Notes: generated by a model from the sequence alone, not told the origin. A stretch of DNA of 64,000 nt from Opitutaceae bacterium (GCA_019455245.1 JACFMR010000009.1:59145-123144), one strand, 5' to 3'; positions 1 to 9,073 are shown, counted from the stretch's first letter. Translations and numbers: made by a program.

Positions 1-550
1 CCTCCAGGTAGCGCTCCATGTCGGCATCGCTCCAATGGAAGACGGGGCTGACCTTGAGGGTGCCGAAATTCCGGTCGAGCGAGACGATGTCGAGCTCGGC
101 GCGGTTGGGATTTTGCACGCGGCGCAGGGCGGTGATCCAGACCTTGGGCGCGAGTTCGCTCATGCCGCGCCGGAAGGGCTCCAGTTTCATCTGCGCGCTG
201 AAGAGTTTCAGCGCCGATTCGTCGGTGGTGTCGGGCACGGGGCCGTAAACGGCGTCGCGATGCGCGGCGGAGAGGCGCGGCAGGTAGGCGCGCAGGTCGA
301 GGTTGAGCCGGCGGCGCAGCTGTTCGGCGTGGTGGTAGGTGGCGGGGCGGTTGTAACCGTGGTCCACCCAGAGCACGGGGATGGACGGCTCGGCCTGCAC
401 GGCGAGATGCAGGACCACGGCCTCGAAAGGCCGGAAGTTGGTCGAGACGATCGCCTGACCGGGCGCCTGCGCAATCGCCCACGCGGTGATTTTCGACGGG
501 GACCGGCCGCGCAGTTCGCGGTTCCAAGTGTCGATTTGTTCCTGGGTCAT
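1..550 (-). CDS. cysH: Phosphoadenylyl/adenylyl-sulfate reductase, partial (C-terminus outside window)
   Basis: Reduces (phospho)adenylyl sulfate to sulfite in the cytoplasm during assimilatory sulfate reduction. The minus-strand frame opens at an ATG at 550-548 (MTQEQIDTWNRELRG) and stays open for 183 codons to the window edge. Conserved CysH blocks are visible: STNFRPFEAVVLHLA near residue 37 (a P-loop-like nucleotide-binding region), PVLWVDHGYNRPATY, and an arginine-rich stretch before the SPVFHWSD segment. The C-terminus, where the catalytic cysteine and any second cysteine pair would lie, is missing, so APS and PAPS specificity cannot be told apart. It lies 47 nt downstream of cysI on the same strand, so the two are probably co-transcribed and feed sulfite directly to the reductase. 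Confidence 0.9.
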   Translation of the reverse strand, partial: MTQEQIDTWNRELRGRSPSKITAWAIAQAPGQAIVSTNFRPFEAVVLHLAVQAEPSIPVLWVDHGYNRPATYHHAEQLRRRLNLDLRAYLPRLSAAHRDAVYGPVPDTTDESALKLFSAQMKLEPFRRGMSELAPKVWITALRRVQNPNRAELDIVSLDRNFGTLKVSPVFHWSDADMERYLE

Positions 551-597
551 GGTGCGGTGTGGGGGCGGCGCGCTGGGGACAGCGCGCCCTACCCGAT

Positions 598-2292
598 TCA
601 GTTTGTCGGGGTCTGGGCGGAATCGAGTTCGGGCCAGAGGACGCGGGCGGCGAAATCGCCGAAGCGTTCGCCGGGTGTGCGCTCGTTTTTCCAGCGTTGC
701 AGGATGGGGCCGAGTTCGGTTTCGAGCTCGGCCTCGCGGATGACGTCGCGGTAGAGCCGGTTGAGACGGGTGCCGGCGGCGTTGCCGCCGAGCCAGAGCT
801 GGTAGCGGCCGGGGGCTTTGCCGACGAAGGCGATCTCGGCCATGTAGGGCCGGGCGCAACCGTTGGGGCAGCCGGTGGAGCGGATCACGATTTCTTCGCC
901 GCCGAGGCCGAGTTCGCCACCGAGTTTCTCGATGCGATCGATGAAACCGGGAAGCATGCGTTCGGATTCGGCGAGCGCGAGGCCGCAGGTCGGCAGGGCG
1001 GGGCAGGCCATTGACGCGGCATGGAGCACGGAGGCCTGGTTGGCCGTTTTCACGCCGTGCGACGCGAGCAAGGCGTCGATCGCGACGCGGTCGGCCTCGG
1101 GCACGTTGGCGAGAATGATGTTTTGGTTGGCCGAGATGCGGAATTCGAGGTGCGGGAATTGTTCCGCCACGGCGCGCAACGCGGCTTTCAGGGTGTGGCC
1201 CGCGACGTCCTTGATGCGGCCGGTCTCGACGTAGAGCGTGAGGAACTGGCTGCCGTCGACGGCGCGGTGCCAGCCGTAAAGGTCGCCGGTGGTGGTGAAG
1301 GCGTAGGCGCGGGCGGGTTCGAGCGTGAGCCCGGCGCGGCGGTTGATCTCGTCGCGCGTCCAGGCGGCCCCGCGTTCCTCGACCACGTATTTGAAACGGG
1401 CGTGTTTGCGGTTTGCCCGGTCGCCGAAGTCGCGGAAGGTGGTGAGCACGGCCTTGGCGACGGGGATGACGTTTTCGGGCGTGACGAAACCGATCACGTC
1501 GGCGAGGCGCGGGAAAGTCTGCACGTTGCCGTGGCTGCGACCCATGCCGCCGCCGACGGCGACATTGTAGCCGACCACCCGGTCGTTTTCGACGATGGCG
1601 ATGAAGCCGAGGTCGTTGGTGAAGACATCCATGTCGTTCACCGGCGGCACGACAAAGCTGATCTTGAATTTGCGCGGGAGGTAGGTCTCGCCGTAGAGCG
1701 GGTCCCGGAAATTTTTCTGTTCCGGGGCCTCGAGATCGAGCTGCACGTTGTCGATCCAGATTGCGTGGTAGGCCGGGGTCTTGGGGGCGAGCGCGAGGGC
1801 GGTGCGCAGCGCGTCGGCATAAACCTCGTCGCGGGCCTTCGTGGTGGCCGGCGTGGGCGAGGCGGTGACGTTGCGGTTGACGTCGCCGCAGGCCGCCAGG
1901 GTGGAGAGCAGCGATTCGTTGATGCGCTTGATCAACGGGCCGAGGCCTGACTTCAGCACGCCGTGAAATTGGATGCACTGGCGGGTGGTGAGGCGCAGGG
2001 TGTTGTTGCCGTATTGGGTGGCAAGGTCGTCAAACACGGTCCACTGCCGCGCGGTCATCACGCCGCCGGGGATGCGGCTGCGGACCATCATCATGTATTT
2101 CTTGCCCGTCTTGCGCAGATCACGGTCGTCCTGCTGGTAGGCGCCGTGAAATTTGAGGAACTGCGTGTCGTCGTCGGAGAAGCGATCGGTGGTCGGATCG
2201 GCCATGGTGGCGGCGAGACCGCCGGCCAGCGTGGGATTGCTTTCCTTCAATAACTCGTTGTGGCTTACGTTTTTGGTATCAATTGCAGACAT
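598..2292 (-). CDS. cysI: Assimilatory sulfite reductase hemoprotein (nitrite/sulfite reductase family)
   Basis: This 564-residue protein carries out the six-electron reduction of sulfite to sulfide using siroheme coupled to a 4Fe-4S cluster. Both ligand motifs are present: CPALPTC (CX5C, about residue 427) and CPNGC (CX3C, about residue 472) inside TGCPNGCARP. The length fits the CysI subunit (about 570 aa). The ATG start at 2292 gives the N-terminus MSAIDTKNVSHNELLK. It is divergent from cobA, whose product starts siroheme synthesis, with only 54 bp between the starts, and it precedes cysH on its own strand. No flavoprotein (cysJ) lies in the window, so the electron donor is unknown. Ferredoxin-dependent nitrite reductase is an alternative, but the cysH neighbour favours sulfite. 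Confidence 0.9.
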   Translation of the reverse strand: MSAIDTKNVSHNELLKESNPTLAGGLAATMADPTTDRFSDDDTQFLKFHGAYQQDDRDLRKTGKKYMMMVRSRIPGGVMTARQWTVFDDLATQYGNNTLRLTTRQCIQFHGVLKSGLGPLIKRINESLLSTLAACGDVNRNVTASPTPATTKARDEVYADALRTALALAPKTPAYHAIWIDNVQLDLEAPEQKNFRDPLYGETYLPRKFKISFVVPPVNDMDVFTNDLGFIAIVENDRVVGYNVAVGGGMGRSHGNVQTFPRLADVIGFVTPENVIPVAKAVLTTFRDFGDRANRKHARFKYVVEERGAAWTRDEINRRAGLTLEPARAYAFTTTGDLYGWHRAVDGSQFLTLYVETGRIKDVAGHTLKAALRAVAEQFPHLEFRISANQNIILANVPEADRVAIDALLASHGVKTANQASVLHAASMACPALPTCGLALAESERMLPGFIDRIEKLGGELGLGGEEIVIRSTGCPNGCARPYMAEIAFVGKAPGRYQLWLGGNAAGTRLNRLYRDVIREAELETELGPILQRWKNERTPGERFGDFAARVLWPELDSAQTPTN

Positions 2293-2346
2293 GACAAAAA
2301 TTGGAGTTGATTAATTGAGTCAGGAACTAAAGAAAAAGAGCACTAG
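2293..2346. promoter_or_regulatory. Divergent promoter region between cysI and cobA
   Basis: A 54-bp, AT-richer spacer separates the two divergent start codons, so both the sulfite reductase and siroheme transcripts must start in or very near it. A purine-rich AAAGAAAAAGAG stretch lies about 6-17 nt before the cobA ATG. No clear -35/-10 pair was assigned. Confidence 0.5.
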
Positions 2347-3150
2347 ATGAGTAAAGAACAAAAGTATTTATATGACAGGGAGGCAAAATCGGGCCGGGTG
2401 ACGCTGGTCGGGGCCGGGCCGGGGGCGGTGGACCTGTTGACGCTGCGCGGGCAACGGGCCCTGGCGGCGGCGGAGGTGGTGGTTTACGACGATTTGGCCA
2501 ACCCGGCGTTGCTGGAATTCGCGCCCGAAACGGCGCGGCGCATTTATGTGGGCAAGCGGGCCGGGCAGCACTCGCAACCGCAGGAGCGCATCACGGCGAT
2601 CCTGATCGAGGAGGCGCGGGCCGGGGCGCACGTGGTGCGGTTGAAAGGCGGCGATCCGCTGGTCTTTGGCCGGGGCGGCGAGGAGATGCAGGCTTTGGCG
2701 GCGGCCGGGATTCCTTACGACGTGGTGCCGGGCGTGACGGCGGCGATCGCCGCGGGCGCGGGCACGGGCATTCCGTTGACGCACCGCGACCATGCTTCGG
2801 CGGTGATTTTTGTGACCGGCCACGAATGCGCCGGCAAAGCGGCCGAGCGGCCCGGGGTGGATTGGGCGGCGCTGGCGCGCACGGGTGCGACGCTGTGCAT
2901 TTACATGGGCGTGCGCCGGCTGCCGGAAATCGCGGCGGCGTTGCGCGAGGGCGGACTCGGTGGTGCGACGCCGGTCGCGGTGGTGGCCAATGCGTCGTTG
3001 CCGACGCAGAGCGTGCACCTGACGACCCTGCAGGCCGCGCCGGCGTTCAGCGCGGTGCTGCAGGGGCAGCCGTCGCTGATCATCGTGGGTGAGGTGGTGC
3101 GTTGGGCGGAATTGCAAAACACGATGCAGTCGCTTCAGCTGGCGGGATGA
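2347..3150 (+). CDS. cobA: Uroporphyrinogen-III C-methyltransferase
   Basis: Transfers two methyl groups from S-adenosylmethionine to uroporphyrinogen III, giving precorrin-2, the branch point to siroheme. The 267-residue protein shows the family signatures in order: LVGAGPGAVDLLTLRG near residue 20, VVVYDDLANPALL, RLKGGDPLVFGRGGEE near residue 99 and VVPGVTAAIAAGAGTGIPLTHRD. It is a stand-alone methyltransferase without the CysG dehydrogenase/chelatase domain, so dehydrogenation and iron insertion need other proteins. The next gene, 15 nt downstream, is a sirohydrochlorin chelatase-like protein. Divergence from cysI fits supply of siroheme to sulfite reductase. Confidence 0.93.
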   Translation: MSKEQKYLYDREAKSGRVTLVGAGPGAVDLLTLRGQRALAAAEVVVYDDLANPALLEFAPETARRIYVGKRAGQHSQPQERITAILIEEARAGAHVVRLKGGDPLVFGRGGEEMQALAAAGIPYDVVPGVTAAIAAGAGTGIPLTHRDHASAVIFVTGHECAGKAAERPGVDWAALARTGATLCIYMGVRRLPEIAAALREGGLGGATPVAVVANASLPTQSVHLTTLQAAPAFSAVLQGQPSLIIVGEVVRWAELQNTMQSLQLAG

Positions 3151-3165
3151 ACCGGTCCCGCTCCC

Positions 3166-3990
3166 GTGAAAATCCTGCTGGTTGACAACGGTTCGCTGGA
3201 ACCGGCCGCGACCCTGTTGCTGCGTGAAGTCGCCGCGGCGCTGGCGGCGCGCACCGGGCGGGAAATCCTGCCGGTGTCGCTGCTGCATTCCGACCGCGTG
3301 CCGGCGGAGCGGCTGGGCGGCGTGCCGGCGGAGACCGTCGAGACGGTGTGGCGGCGCGAGGCGGCGCGGGGCGTGACGGATTTCGTGACGGTACCGTTTT
3401 TCATCGGTCCCAGTCGCGCGCTCACGGACTATCTGCCGGATCTGGCGGTGAAGGTGCGGGGTGATTTTCCTGGGCTGCGCGTGGACGTGGCGGGTCCGCT
3501 GTATGAATCCGGCGACGACAGGCTGGTGCGGATTTTGGCGGAACGCGTGCAGGCCGTGCTGACCCCGGAGTTCACCGGCGGCGGCCGGGTGCGCGTGGCG
3601 CTGGTGGATCATGGCAGCCCGGTGCCGGCGGTGACGGCGGTGCGGGATGCGTTGGCGGTGAAACTGGCCGGCACCTTGGGCGAGGGAGTGACAGCGGTGG
3701 CGCCCTGCAGCATGGAGCGGCGGCCGGGGTCCGAATACGATTTCAACGAGCCGCTGCTGGCGGGCCTGCTGGCGCGGGAGCGGTGGAACGAGGGCGCGGT
3801 GGTGGTGGCGCAGCTCTTTCTCACCCCCGGCCGGCATGCGGGGCCGGAAGGTGATATCGCGCAGATTTGCGCGCGCGCGCAAGCCGCGGCCCCGGGCTTG
3901 CGGATTGCGCGCACAGAGGTGCTGGGCACGCACCCGCGGCTGATCGACGTGCTGGCCGACCGGCTGGCTGCGGTGTGGTGGGAGAAATGA
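3166..3990 (+). CDS. Sirohydrochlorin chelatase (CbiX/SirB-like)
   Basis: Predicted to insert Fe (or Co) into sirohydrochlorin. The 274-residue protein has two similar halves, as in two-domain CbiX proteins. The N-terminal half begins MKILLVDNGSLEPAAT, the second VALVDHGSPVPAVTAVRDAL, and each opens with the LLVDHGS-type strand of class II chelatases. The first half has VDNGS where family members usually have a metal-binding DHG histidine. VPFFIGPSRALTDYLPD fits the conserved helix region. The start is a GTG at 3166, 15 nt after the cobA stop; no closer ATG fits. The operon with cobA and the divergent sulfite reductase supports a siroheme role. There is no separate precorrin-2 dehydrogenase in the window. 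Confidence 0.75.
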   Translation: MKILLVDNGSLEPAATLLLREVAAALAARTGREILPVSLLHSDRVPAERLGGVPAETVETVWRREAARGVTDFVTVPFFIGPSRALTDYLPDLAVKVRGDFPGLRVDVAGPLYESGDDRLVRILAERVQAVLTPEFTGGGRVRVALVDHGSPVPAVTAVRDALAVKLAGTLGEGVTAVAPCSMERRPGSEYDFNEPLLAGLLARERWNEGAVVVAQLFLTPGRHAGPEGDIAQICARAQAAAPGLRIARTEVLGTHPRLIDVLADRLAAVWWEK

Positions 3991-4100
3991 GAGTTATTCG
4001 CGGCCGGCCCGGCGGTCCGGCCCTACCGGCGCTGCCGCGTCAAAATCCTGAGGCGGACACATGCGGTTGAAATGCATGATCGCGGCTGAGGTTGCGGGCC

Positions 4101-4134
4101 AAAGAAAAGCGCTGCGGCCGTGAGACCGCAGCGC
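4101..4134 (-). terminator. Rho-independent terminator of the ccsBA transcript
   Basis: A perfect 9-bp stem (GCGCTGCGG / CCGCAGCGC at 4109-4117 and 4126-4134) with an 8-nt loop is followed on the minus strand by TTTTCTTT. It lies 27 nt past the end of the minus-strand ccsBA gene. Confidence 0.8.
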
Positions 4135-4160
4135 CGGAAGTAAACGCGGGTGATGTTGGA

Positions 4161-7100
4161 TCAGGCCTTGGCGGCGGACTTGAGCATCGGGCTGCGCCAA
4201 GTTTGCAGCGGCAGGCTGGAGATGGCAATGATCGCGAGCTGGCTGGTGATGAAGATCGTGAGCCACCAGAAGGCGGCGTCCATGAAGCCGTAGCTGTGCA
4301 GGCCGACGCCGAGCATGTTGACGCCGAACCAGCTCCAGCTCGTGACGATGTTGCCGAAGATGGCGAGGTTCATCAGGCCGCGGGCCTTGATCAACCCGCC
4401 CCAGCGGGCGTGCAGGATGAGGGCGTTCCACAGCACGATGATGAGCGCGCCGTTTTCCTTCGGGTCCCAGCCCCAGAAACGGCCCCAGCTTTGGTCGGCC
4501 CAGATGCCGCCAAGCACGGTGCCGACGAAACTGAGCAGCGTGGCAAAACACACGATGCCGTAGACCATGCGCTGCAGCGCGTCAGCCGTGTCGGGCGTGA
4601 GCGACTTGGTGAAGACGCCGCGCACCACGTAGATCAGCGCGAGGAACCCGGCGAGGTAGGTGGCCGAGTAGCCGATGGTGATGGTGATGACGTGGGTCGC
4701 CAACCAGAAGTTGGAATCGAGCACGGCGCGCATCATCTCGAGGGTGTCGCCGCCCATCGAGAGGTGGTGCGCGATCAGCAAGGTGCAGAAGCCGATGAGG
4801 CCGGCGGCCACGCTGCCGATGGCGTTTTTGTAGATGCGTTCGAGCACGAGGCAGAGCGCGACGGCGCCCCAGCCGACGAACAGAGCGGAGGAGTAGAGGT
4901 TGGTGACCGGCGGGCGCGCCTCGAGCCACATGCGCGTGGCGATGCCGATGGTGGAGACGCCCCACGCGAGGGCCATCAGCCAGAAGGCGGTGCGACCGAG
5001 CGGGCCGGGCCACTTGAGCCAGGAGAACACGGCCACGAGGAAGGCGGCCACGTAGAGCACCATGCTCGAATAGAACGGCTGGGCCGAATTGAAGCGTGCC
5101 TCGACGTCGCTCTTGCCCATGAAGGCGGGAAACTTTTCGTCGACCTCGGCGCGGTAGGCGGCGACGGCGGCATTGAACCGGTCGGGCTGGTAATTGCGCC
5201 AGGCGAGGCCGATCTCGACGTAGCTGGCGACGGCGCGGTCGATCTGGCCGGAAACCAGGCTGTCGCGCAGCGCGGTGCCGGGATTGCGCCAGTTGACGGC
5301 GTTCTTTTCGGCGGCGTCGAGCGGCGGGATGGGCAGGATGTAGCCGTAGGTCTCGAGGGTGGCAAAGCTCACGCCGAGGTCGGTGTAGAGCTTGGCCGCG
5401 GCCGCGTCGTGTTCCTCGCCCGCGCGGCGGGCGGCGGAGGCGGCGGCGCCGAGGGGAGCGAAGTTGTCGAAGTCGGCGAGTTTCTCCAAGTAGTTGGGGA
5501 TGCCGGGCGCGACGAGCGTGGTCTGCAGGCGCTGGAAGAGCACGATGTTGTTGCGCAGCTGCACGACGGCGCGCTGGAAGGGGTTGCGCGCGGCATGCTC
5601 GACGGCGTCGGCCATGCGGGACTGGCGTTCCAGTTCGGGCAAGGCGCCGATGAACTGCGAGAGGCTGAAGCGCTTCTTGGCGTCGCCCATCTCGGGGGTG
5701 AGGTTGAGCAGCGTGAGCACGTCGGGATGCACGATCTCGAAGTTGCGGTAAGTGTTGGCGATCTCCGGGCGGTAAATGACATCAAGCAGCCATTCGGCCG
5801 GCTGGAGCCGGCGGCCGTCCGGGGCCTTGAAGCCCTGGCGGCCCTGCAACACGAGCAGGGTGGTGCGGGCGACCGTGTCGAGCGGCTTGATACGGCCGTT
5901 GACCAAGGTCGGCAGCTTGCCGAATTCGTTGAGGTTGTATTCGGCGGGCGGTCGCGGCGGCACGAGCGTGTAGAGGACGGCGGCGGCGGCCAGGCCCAGC
6001 ACGATGAGCGGGTAAACGCCGCCCGGCTTGGCGACGGCACCGGCGGCCGCGGTCGCGGCGGCGGTTTTGTCGCGGCGGCGGGTGACGAAGTTGAACAGGG
6101 TGATGCCGAACTGGATGCAGAGACCGAGGGTCATCACGGTGCAGGCGATGTAGGGCAGCAGCCAGCCGGGGTTGCGCACGACCTGCAGGACGGTGGTGCG
6201 GTCGTTGTTGGCGAAGCCGGATTGGTAGAAGGTCAGCCCGCCGTAACGCAGCGGGTTGTTCATGTAGATGAGTACCTCGCGGTCGTCCTGACCGTCGGGG
6301 GTGTTGATTCGCACGCGGCTGGAGAAGTTCTTGGGGATCTCGGTGCCGGGATAGCGGTCGTGGCTGAACTTGAGCAGCGTCAGGGAGTAGGGTTTGTAGT
6401 GGCGCGCGAAACGCATCGTGATCTGCCAGGTGCGGCCGCCGTAGCTGAAGGTTTGCGGATCCTCGAGCATGCTGGAAACCAGCCAGGTGCCGAGCGAGCC
6501 CTCGGGGCCGGTCAGCTCCACGTAGGCGCTGGGGAGGTTGCGCTCGTCGGGGTTGTAGGTGATCGGCAGGGGCGAGGCGATGATGCGCGTGCCGGCGCCC
6601 TGGGTGGCCTGGGCCATGGGCGCCTCGCCGCCTTGCGGATTGCGCATGAAGAGGTTGGAATTGGGCAGGTAGGCGCGGACTGCCACGCTGAAGGGCAGGC
6701 GCGGATGCTGCACGGTTTCGCGCTGCTGCAGCAGATTTTCGGGAATGGCGACGACGGTGTCCTTGTCGGGCGCGGTGGTGTCCACGACGGCCAGCTCGAC
6801 GTGCCGGTAGCTTTCGGAGTAGTTCTTGGTCTGCCCCTCGTCGAGGCGCAGGTTGTAGTCATCCTGCAGCAGGCCGGTGATCAGTTCGCCGATGAGCAGC
6901 AGGATGAGGCCGGTGTGCGCGAGCCAGATGCCGAGCTTTTTCCAGGTGAACTTGAAGCGGTAGATGTGCGCGCCGATGAGGTTGAGCAGGAGCAATCCGC
7001 CGACGGCGTAGCCACCGGGGAAGACCGGCAGGTTGAGATCGCCGAACTGCCAGTAGACGACGAAGGAGCGGAAGTATTTCTCCTGCACCGCCCAGATGCC

Positions 7101-7220
7101 GAGGTTCACCTGGTCGAGCGTCGCGGCCAGGATCAGAACGATGGAAAATACGATGAGGACGACCGTGAGCTTGAGTGAAACAAGCGTGTCACGCACGTCG
7201 CGGAGCAGGGTGGGTATCAT
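4161..7220 (-). CDS. ccsBA: Fused system II cytochrome c synthase CcsBA
   Basis: Attaches heme to apocytochromes c at the outer face of the inner membrane. The 1019-residue protein is a fusion. The N-terminal ResB/CcsB part (about 1-430) has four hydrophobic segments, for example LKLTVVLIVFSIVLILA and the LGIWLAHTGLILLLIGEL helix, around a large periplasmic loop. The C-terminal CcsA part (about 690-1019) carries the tryptophan-rich heme-handling signature FWGWDPKENGALI near residue 925, with conserved histidines nearby (IAHHLSMGG, LATHVITI, LHARW). It is divergent from the multiheme cytochrome genes at 8.7-19 kb, which need dozens of heme ligations, so the genomic pairing makes functional sense. 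The lipoprotein gene upstream ends 3 nt before its ATG, indicating one transcript. Confidence 0.93.
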   Translation of the reverse strand: MIPTLLRDVRDTLVSLKLTVVLIVFSIVLILAATLDQVNLGIWAVQEKYFRSFVVYWQFGDLNLPVFPGGYAVGGLLLLNLIGAHIYRFKFTWKKLGIWLAHTGLILLLIGELITGLLQDDYNLRLDEGQTKNYSESYRHVELAVVDTTAPDKDTVVAIPENLLQQRETVQHPRLPFSVAVRAYLPNSNLFMRNPQGGEAPMAQATQGAGTRIIASPLPITYNPDERNLPSAYVELTGPEGSLGTWLVSSMLEDPQTFSYGGRTWQITMRFARHYKPYSLTLLKFSHDRYPGTEIPKNFSSRVRINTPDGQDDREVLIYMNNPLRYGGLTFYQSGFANNDRTTVLQVVRNPGWLLPYIACTVMTLGLCIQFGITLFNFVTRRRDKTAAATAAAGAVAKPGGVYPLIVLGLAAAAVLYTLVPPRPPAEYNLNEFGKLPTLVNGRIKPLDTVARTTLLVLQGRQGFKAPDGRRLQPAEWLLDVIYRPEIANTYRNFEIVHPDVLTLLNLTPEMGDAKKRFSLSQFIGALPELERQSRMADAVEHAARNPFQRAVVQLRNNIVLFQRLQTTLVAPGIPNYLEKLADFDNFAPLGAAASAARRAGEEHDAAAAKLYTDLGVSFATLETYGYILPIPPLDAAEKNAVNWRNPGTALRDSLVSGQIDRAVASYVEIGLAWRNYQPDRFNAAVAAYRAEVDEKFPAFMGKSDVEARFNSAQPFYSSMVLYVAAFLVAVFSWLKWPGPLGRTAFWLMALAWGVSTIGIATRMWLEARPPVTNLYSSALFVGWGAVALCLVLERIYKNAIGSVAAGLIGFCTLLIAHHLSMGGDTLEMMRAVLDSNFWLATHVITITIGYSATYLAGFLALIYVVRGVFTKSLTPDTADALQRMVYGIVCFATLLSFVGTVLGGIWADQSWGRFWGWDPKENGALIIVLWNALILHARWGGLIKARGLMNLAIFGNIVTSWSWFGVNMLGVGLHSYGFMDAAFWWLTIFITSQLAIIAISSLPLQTWRSPMLKSAAKA

Positions 7221-7223
7221 GGT

Positions 7224-8375
7224 TCAGGAGTTGTGGATGCTTTGGACCAGGGCGAAAAACGCGGCCTTCTCGGCCTCGAGCAGTTCCGGCGCGCCGGTGA
7301 ACTTGAAAAACCAGGTGGCGTTGCCAAACGGCACGATGGCACCGAGCATACGGGTGGCGGGGCTGGCGTCGTTGGTGAAGTCGACCACGCCGACCTCAAG
7401 CCCGTTGACGCTCAGGCGGGTGACGGCGGCCGCGAGTTCGGCGGCACCAATCGGGGCGAGGCCGAGCTGGTTGCGCCAGCGGTTGACGTTGGCGAGTTCG
7501 CCGCCGACATCGCCGGGGAAGGCGGTCACGGCGAGTTCGGCGGAGGCGCCGTTGGCGCCGGTCACGCGGTAGGTGGCCTTGCGCATGGCGGAGGCGGGTT
7601 CGCTTTGCCAACCGGCGGGGGCGGTCCATTGCAGGCCGGGGCCGTCGGCGGTGCGCACGGCGGTGTTGGCCATGGCGGCCATGTCGTTGGCGGCGGGAGC
7701 GGCCGGGGCGGCGGCGACCGGGGCGGCGGCGACCGGGGCGGCTGCGGGAGCCGGCGCGGCCGGTTTGATGGAGCGGATCAGGGCCAGGAACGCCTCGCGC
7801 TCGGCTTGCACGACCGCATCCGGACCGACGAGTTTGAAGAACCAAGTGGAGCCGTCCACCGGCACGATGGCGCCGAGCATGCGTTCGGGATTGTCGGCGC
7901 TGCCGCCGGTGAGATCGACCAACCGGATGTCGAGGCCGGCGACGGGCAGCGGGGTGATCAGGTCGGCCAAGGCCGCGGCCGAAACCGGGGGTTGCTGCAA
8001 TTGCGCGAGCCAGCGGTTGACGTTGGCGAGATCGCCGCCGACATCGCCGGGGAAGGCGGTGACGGCGCAGTCGGCCGGGCTGGATTCCGGGCCGGCGGCG
8101 TAGCTGCCTTTGCGCACGGAGGAGCCGGGTTTCTGCCGCCAGGAGGCGGGGACCGTCCACGTGAGGGCGTTGTCGGCCGATTGGACCTGGATATTGCTGG
8201 CGGTCATGTCGTCCACCCCCGGCATGCCCGGGTGGGGCGAACTGGGCGGGATGGTGGCCGCGACGGCGGAGGTAGACTCCTTGGGGATGTCGTAAACTTC
8301 CACGTTGGCTTTGCGGCAGGCCACGAAGGCCAGCGGCAGCAGCAGGAGGGAAAGGCGGGCGGCGGAAAGGCTCAT
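7224..8375 (-). CDS. Predicted lipoprotein with a duplicated ~130-residue domain
   Basis: The protein has 383 residues. The N-terminus MSLSAARLSLLLLPLAFVAC is a signal peptide ending in a lipobox (FVAC), so lipid anchoring is likely. Two homologous repeats follow (about 65-220 and 255-383). Each contains a LTWTVPASW/LQWTAPAGW opening, a near-identical AVTAFPGDVGG(D/E)LANVNRW block, ERMLGAIVP/TRMLGAIVP, and a TWFFK segment. They are separated by an alanine-proline linker with repeated PVAAA units. I do not recognise a named family. The gene sits 3 nt upstream of ccsBA, suggesting a role in cytochrome maturation or redox-protein assembly at the membrane, but no cofactor-binding motif is visible. 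The first ATG after a long run of poor codons was chosen because it gives a clean signal peptide. Confidence 0.8.
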   Translation of the reverse strand: MSLSAARLSLLLLPLAFVACRKANVEVYDIPKESTSAVAATIPPSSPHPGMPGVDDMTASNIQVQSADNALTWTVPASWRQKPGSSVRKGSYAAGPESSPADCAVTAFPGDVGGDLANVNRWLAQLQQPPVSAAALADLITPLPVAGLDIRLVDLTGGSADNPERMLGAIVPVDGSTWFFKLVGPDAVVQAEREAFLALIRSIKPAAPAPAAAPVAAAPVAAAPAAPAANDMAAMANTAVRTADGPGLQWTAPAGWQSEPASAMRKATYRVTGANGASAELAVTAFPGDVGGELANVNRWRNQLGLAPIGAAELAAAVTRLSVNGLEVGVVDFTNDASPATRMLGAIVPFGNATWFFKFTGAPELLEAEKAAFFALVQSIHNS

Positions 8376-8471
8376 TGGGAAATGTGAATTTGGGTTGGGT
8401 TGCCGGGGCGGGGAGTTTGTTCCTGCGCCCGCAGTAACGGCAGCATTTTGGCGGAGATGAAGCAAGCTGAC

Positions 8472-8490
8472 TGCGCATATTTTGCGCAGC
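8472..8490. promoter_or_regulatory. Inverted repeat in the divergent intergenic region (possible operator)
   Basis: The 298-bp spacer between the lipoprotein gene (minus) and the cytochrome c gene (plus) contains CTGCGCA-TATTT-TGCGCAG, a perfect 7-bp inverted repeat with an AT core. Its position between two divergent cytochrome-related transcripts would suit a shared regulator. Nothing else was recognised in the spacer. Confidence 0.3.
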
Positions 8491-8673
8491 ACGGGGCGTG
8501 GCTTGTGAAAACGGCGGATCGGCGCGACGCGACCGGCCGGCCGGATTTGCAAGGATTGCGCAAAGCCGGCCAAATCATGCGGAGCAAGCGCCCCGCTTTG
8601 CGGTCATACTCTGCACGCCACGGTTAGCCTTGGCTTTACAGTTACGTATCAACCCATTAAACACGTCGTCAGT

Positions 8674-9012
8674 ATGAAAACACACACCAAACTCTTCCTC
8701 GCCAGCGTTGGATTCATGATCGGCGCCGGCCTCAGTGTCGCGGCCCCGGTGCAGGAAAACTGGGACAACCACTGCGCCAAGTGCCACGGGGCCGACGGCA
8801 AGGGCGACACCAAGGTGGGCAAAAAGCTCAAGCTGAAGGATTACACCGACGCCGCGGCCCAGGCCACCTTCACCGACGAGGAGATCGTCAAGATCACGGC
8901 CGAGGGCTACGCGGATGAGAAGGGTAAGCAGACCATGAAGGGTTTTGCCGACAAGCTTTCCCCCGAGGAAATCCAGGAGTTCGTGGCCTTCATCCGCGCT
9001 TTCAAGGGCTGA
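8674..9012 (+). CDS. Monoheme class I c-type cytochrome, periplasmic
   Basis: Small soluble electron carrier of 112 residues. A signal peptide (MKTHTKLFLASVGFMIGAGLSVA) is followed by one heme site, CAKCH near residue 35, in the context NHCAKCHGADGKGD typical of class I cytochromes. A methionine in KQTMKGFADKLSPEEI near the C-terminus is the likely distal ligand, followed by the terminal helix IQEFVAFIRAF. It is the first gene of the plus-strand cytochrome block and is followed by a terminator hairpin, so it may be expressed separately at higher level. It could shuttle electrons between the inner-membrane quinol oxidases downstream and periplasmic or outer-membrane partners. Confidence 0.93.
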   Translation: MKTHTKLFLASVGFMIGAGLSVAAPVQENWDNHCAKCHGADGKGDTKVGKKLKLKDYTDAAAQATFTDEEIVKITAEGYADEKGKQTMKGFADKLSPEEIQEFVAFIRAFKG

Positions 9013-9037
9013 GCCCTTTTGTCAGTCTGGTGTGTGC

Positions 9038-9073
9038 ACCGGCGGTGATCGCCATCGCCGCCGGTTGATTTTT
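9038..9073 (+). terminator. Terminator hairpin after the monoheme cytochrome gene
   Basis: An 8-bp stem (ACCGGCGG 9038-9045 / CCGCCGGT 9058-9065) with a 12-nt loop is followed by TGATTTTTG. It lies between the cytochrome stop codon and the next ATG. Confidence 0.65.

Noticed and set aside
4092..7178. Very long plus-strand open frame opposite ccsBA
   Set aside because: It mirrors the high-GC ccsBA coding strand, has valine/glycine/glutamate-rich low-complexity sequence and no family signature. ccsBA on the other strand is certain.
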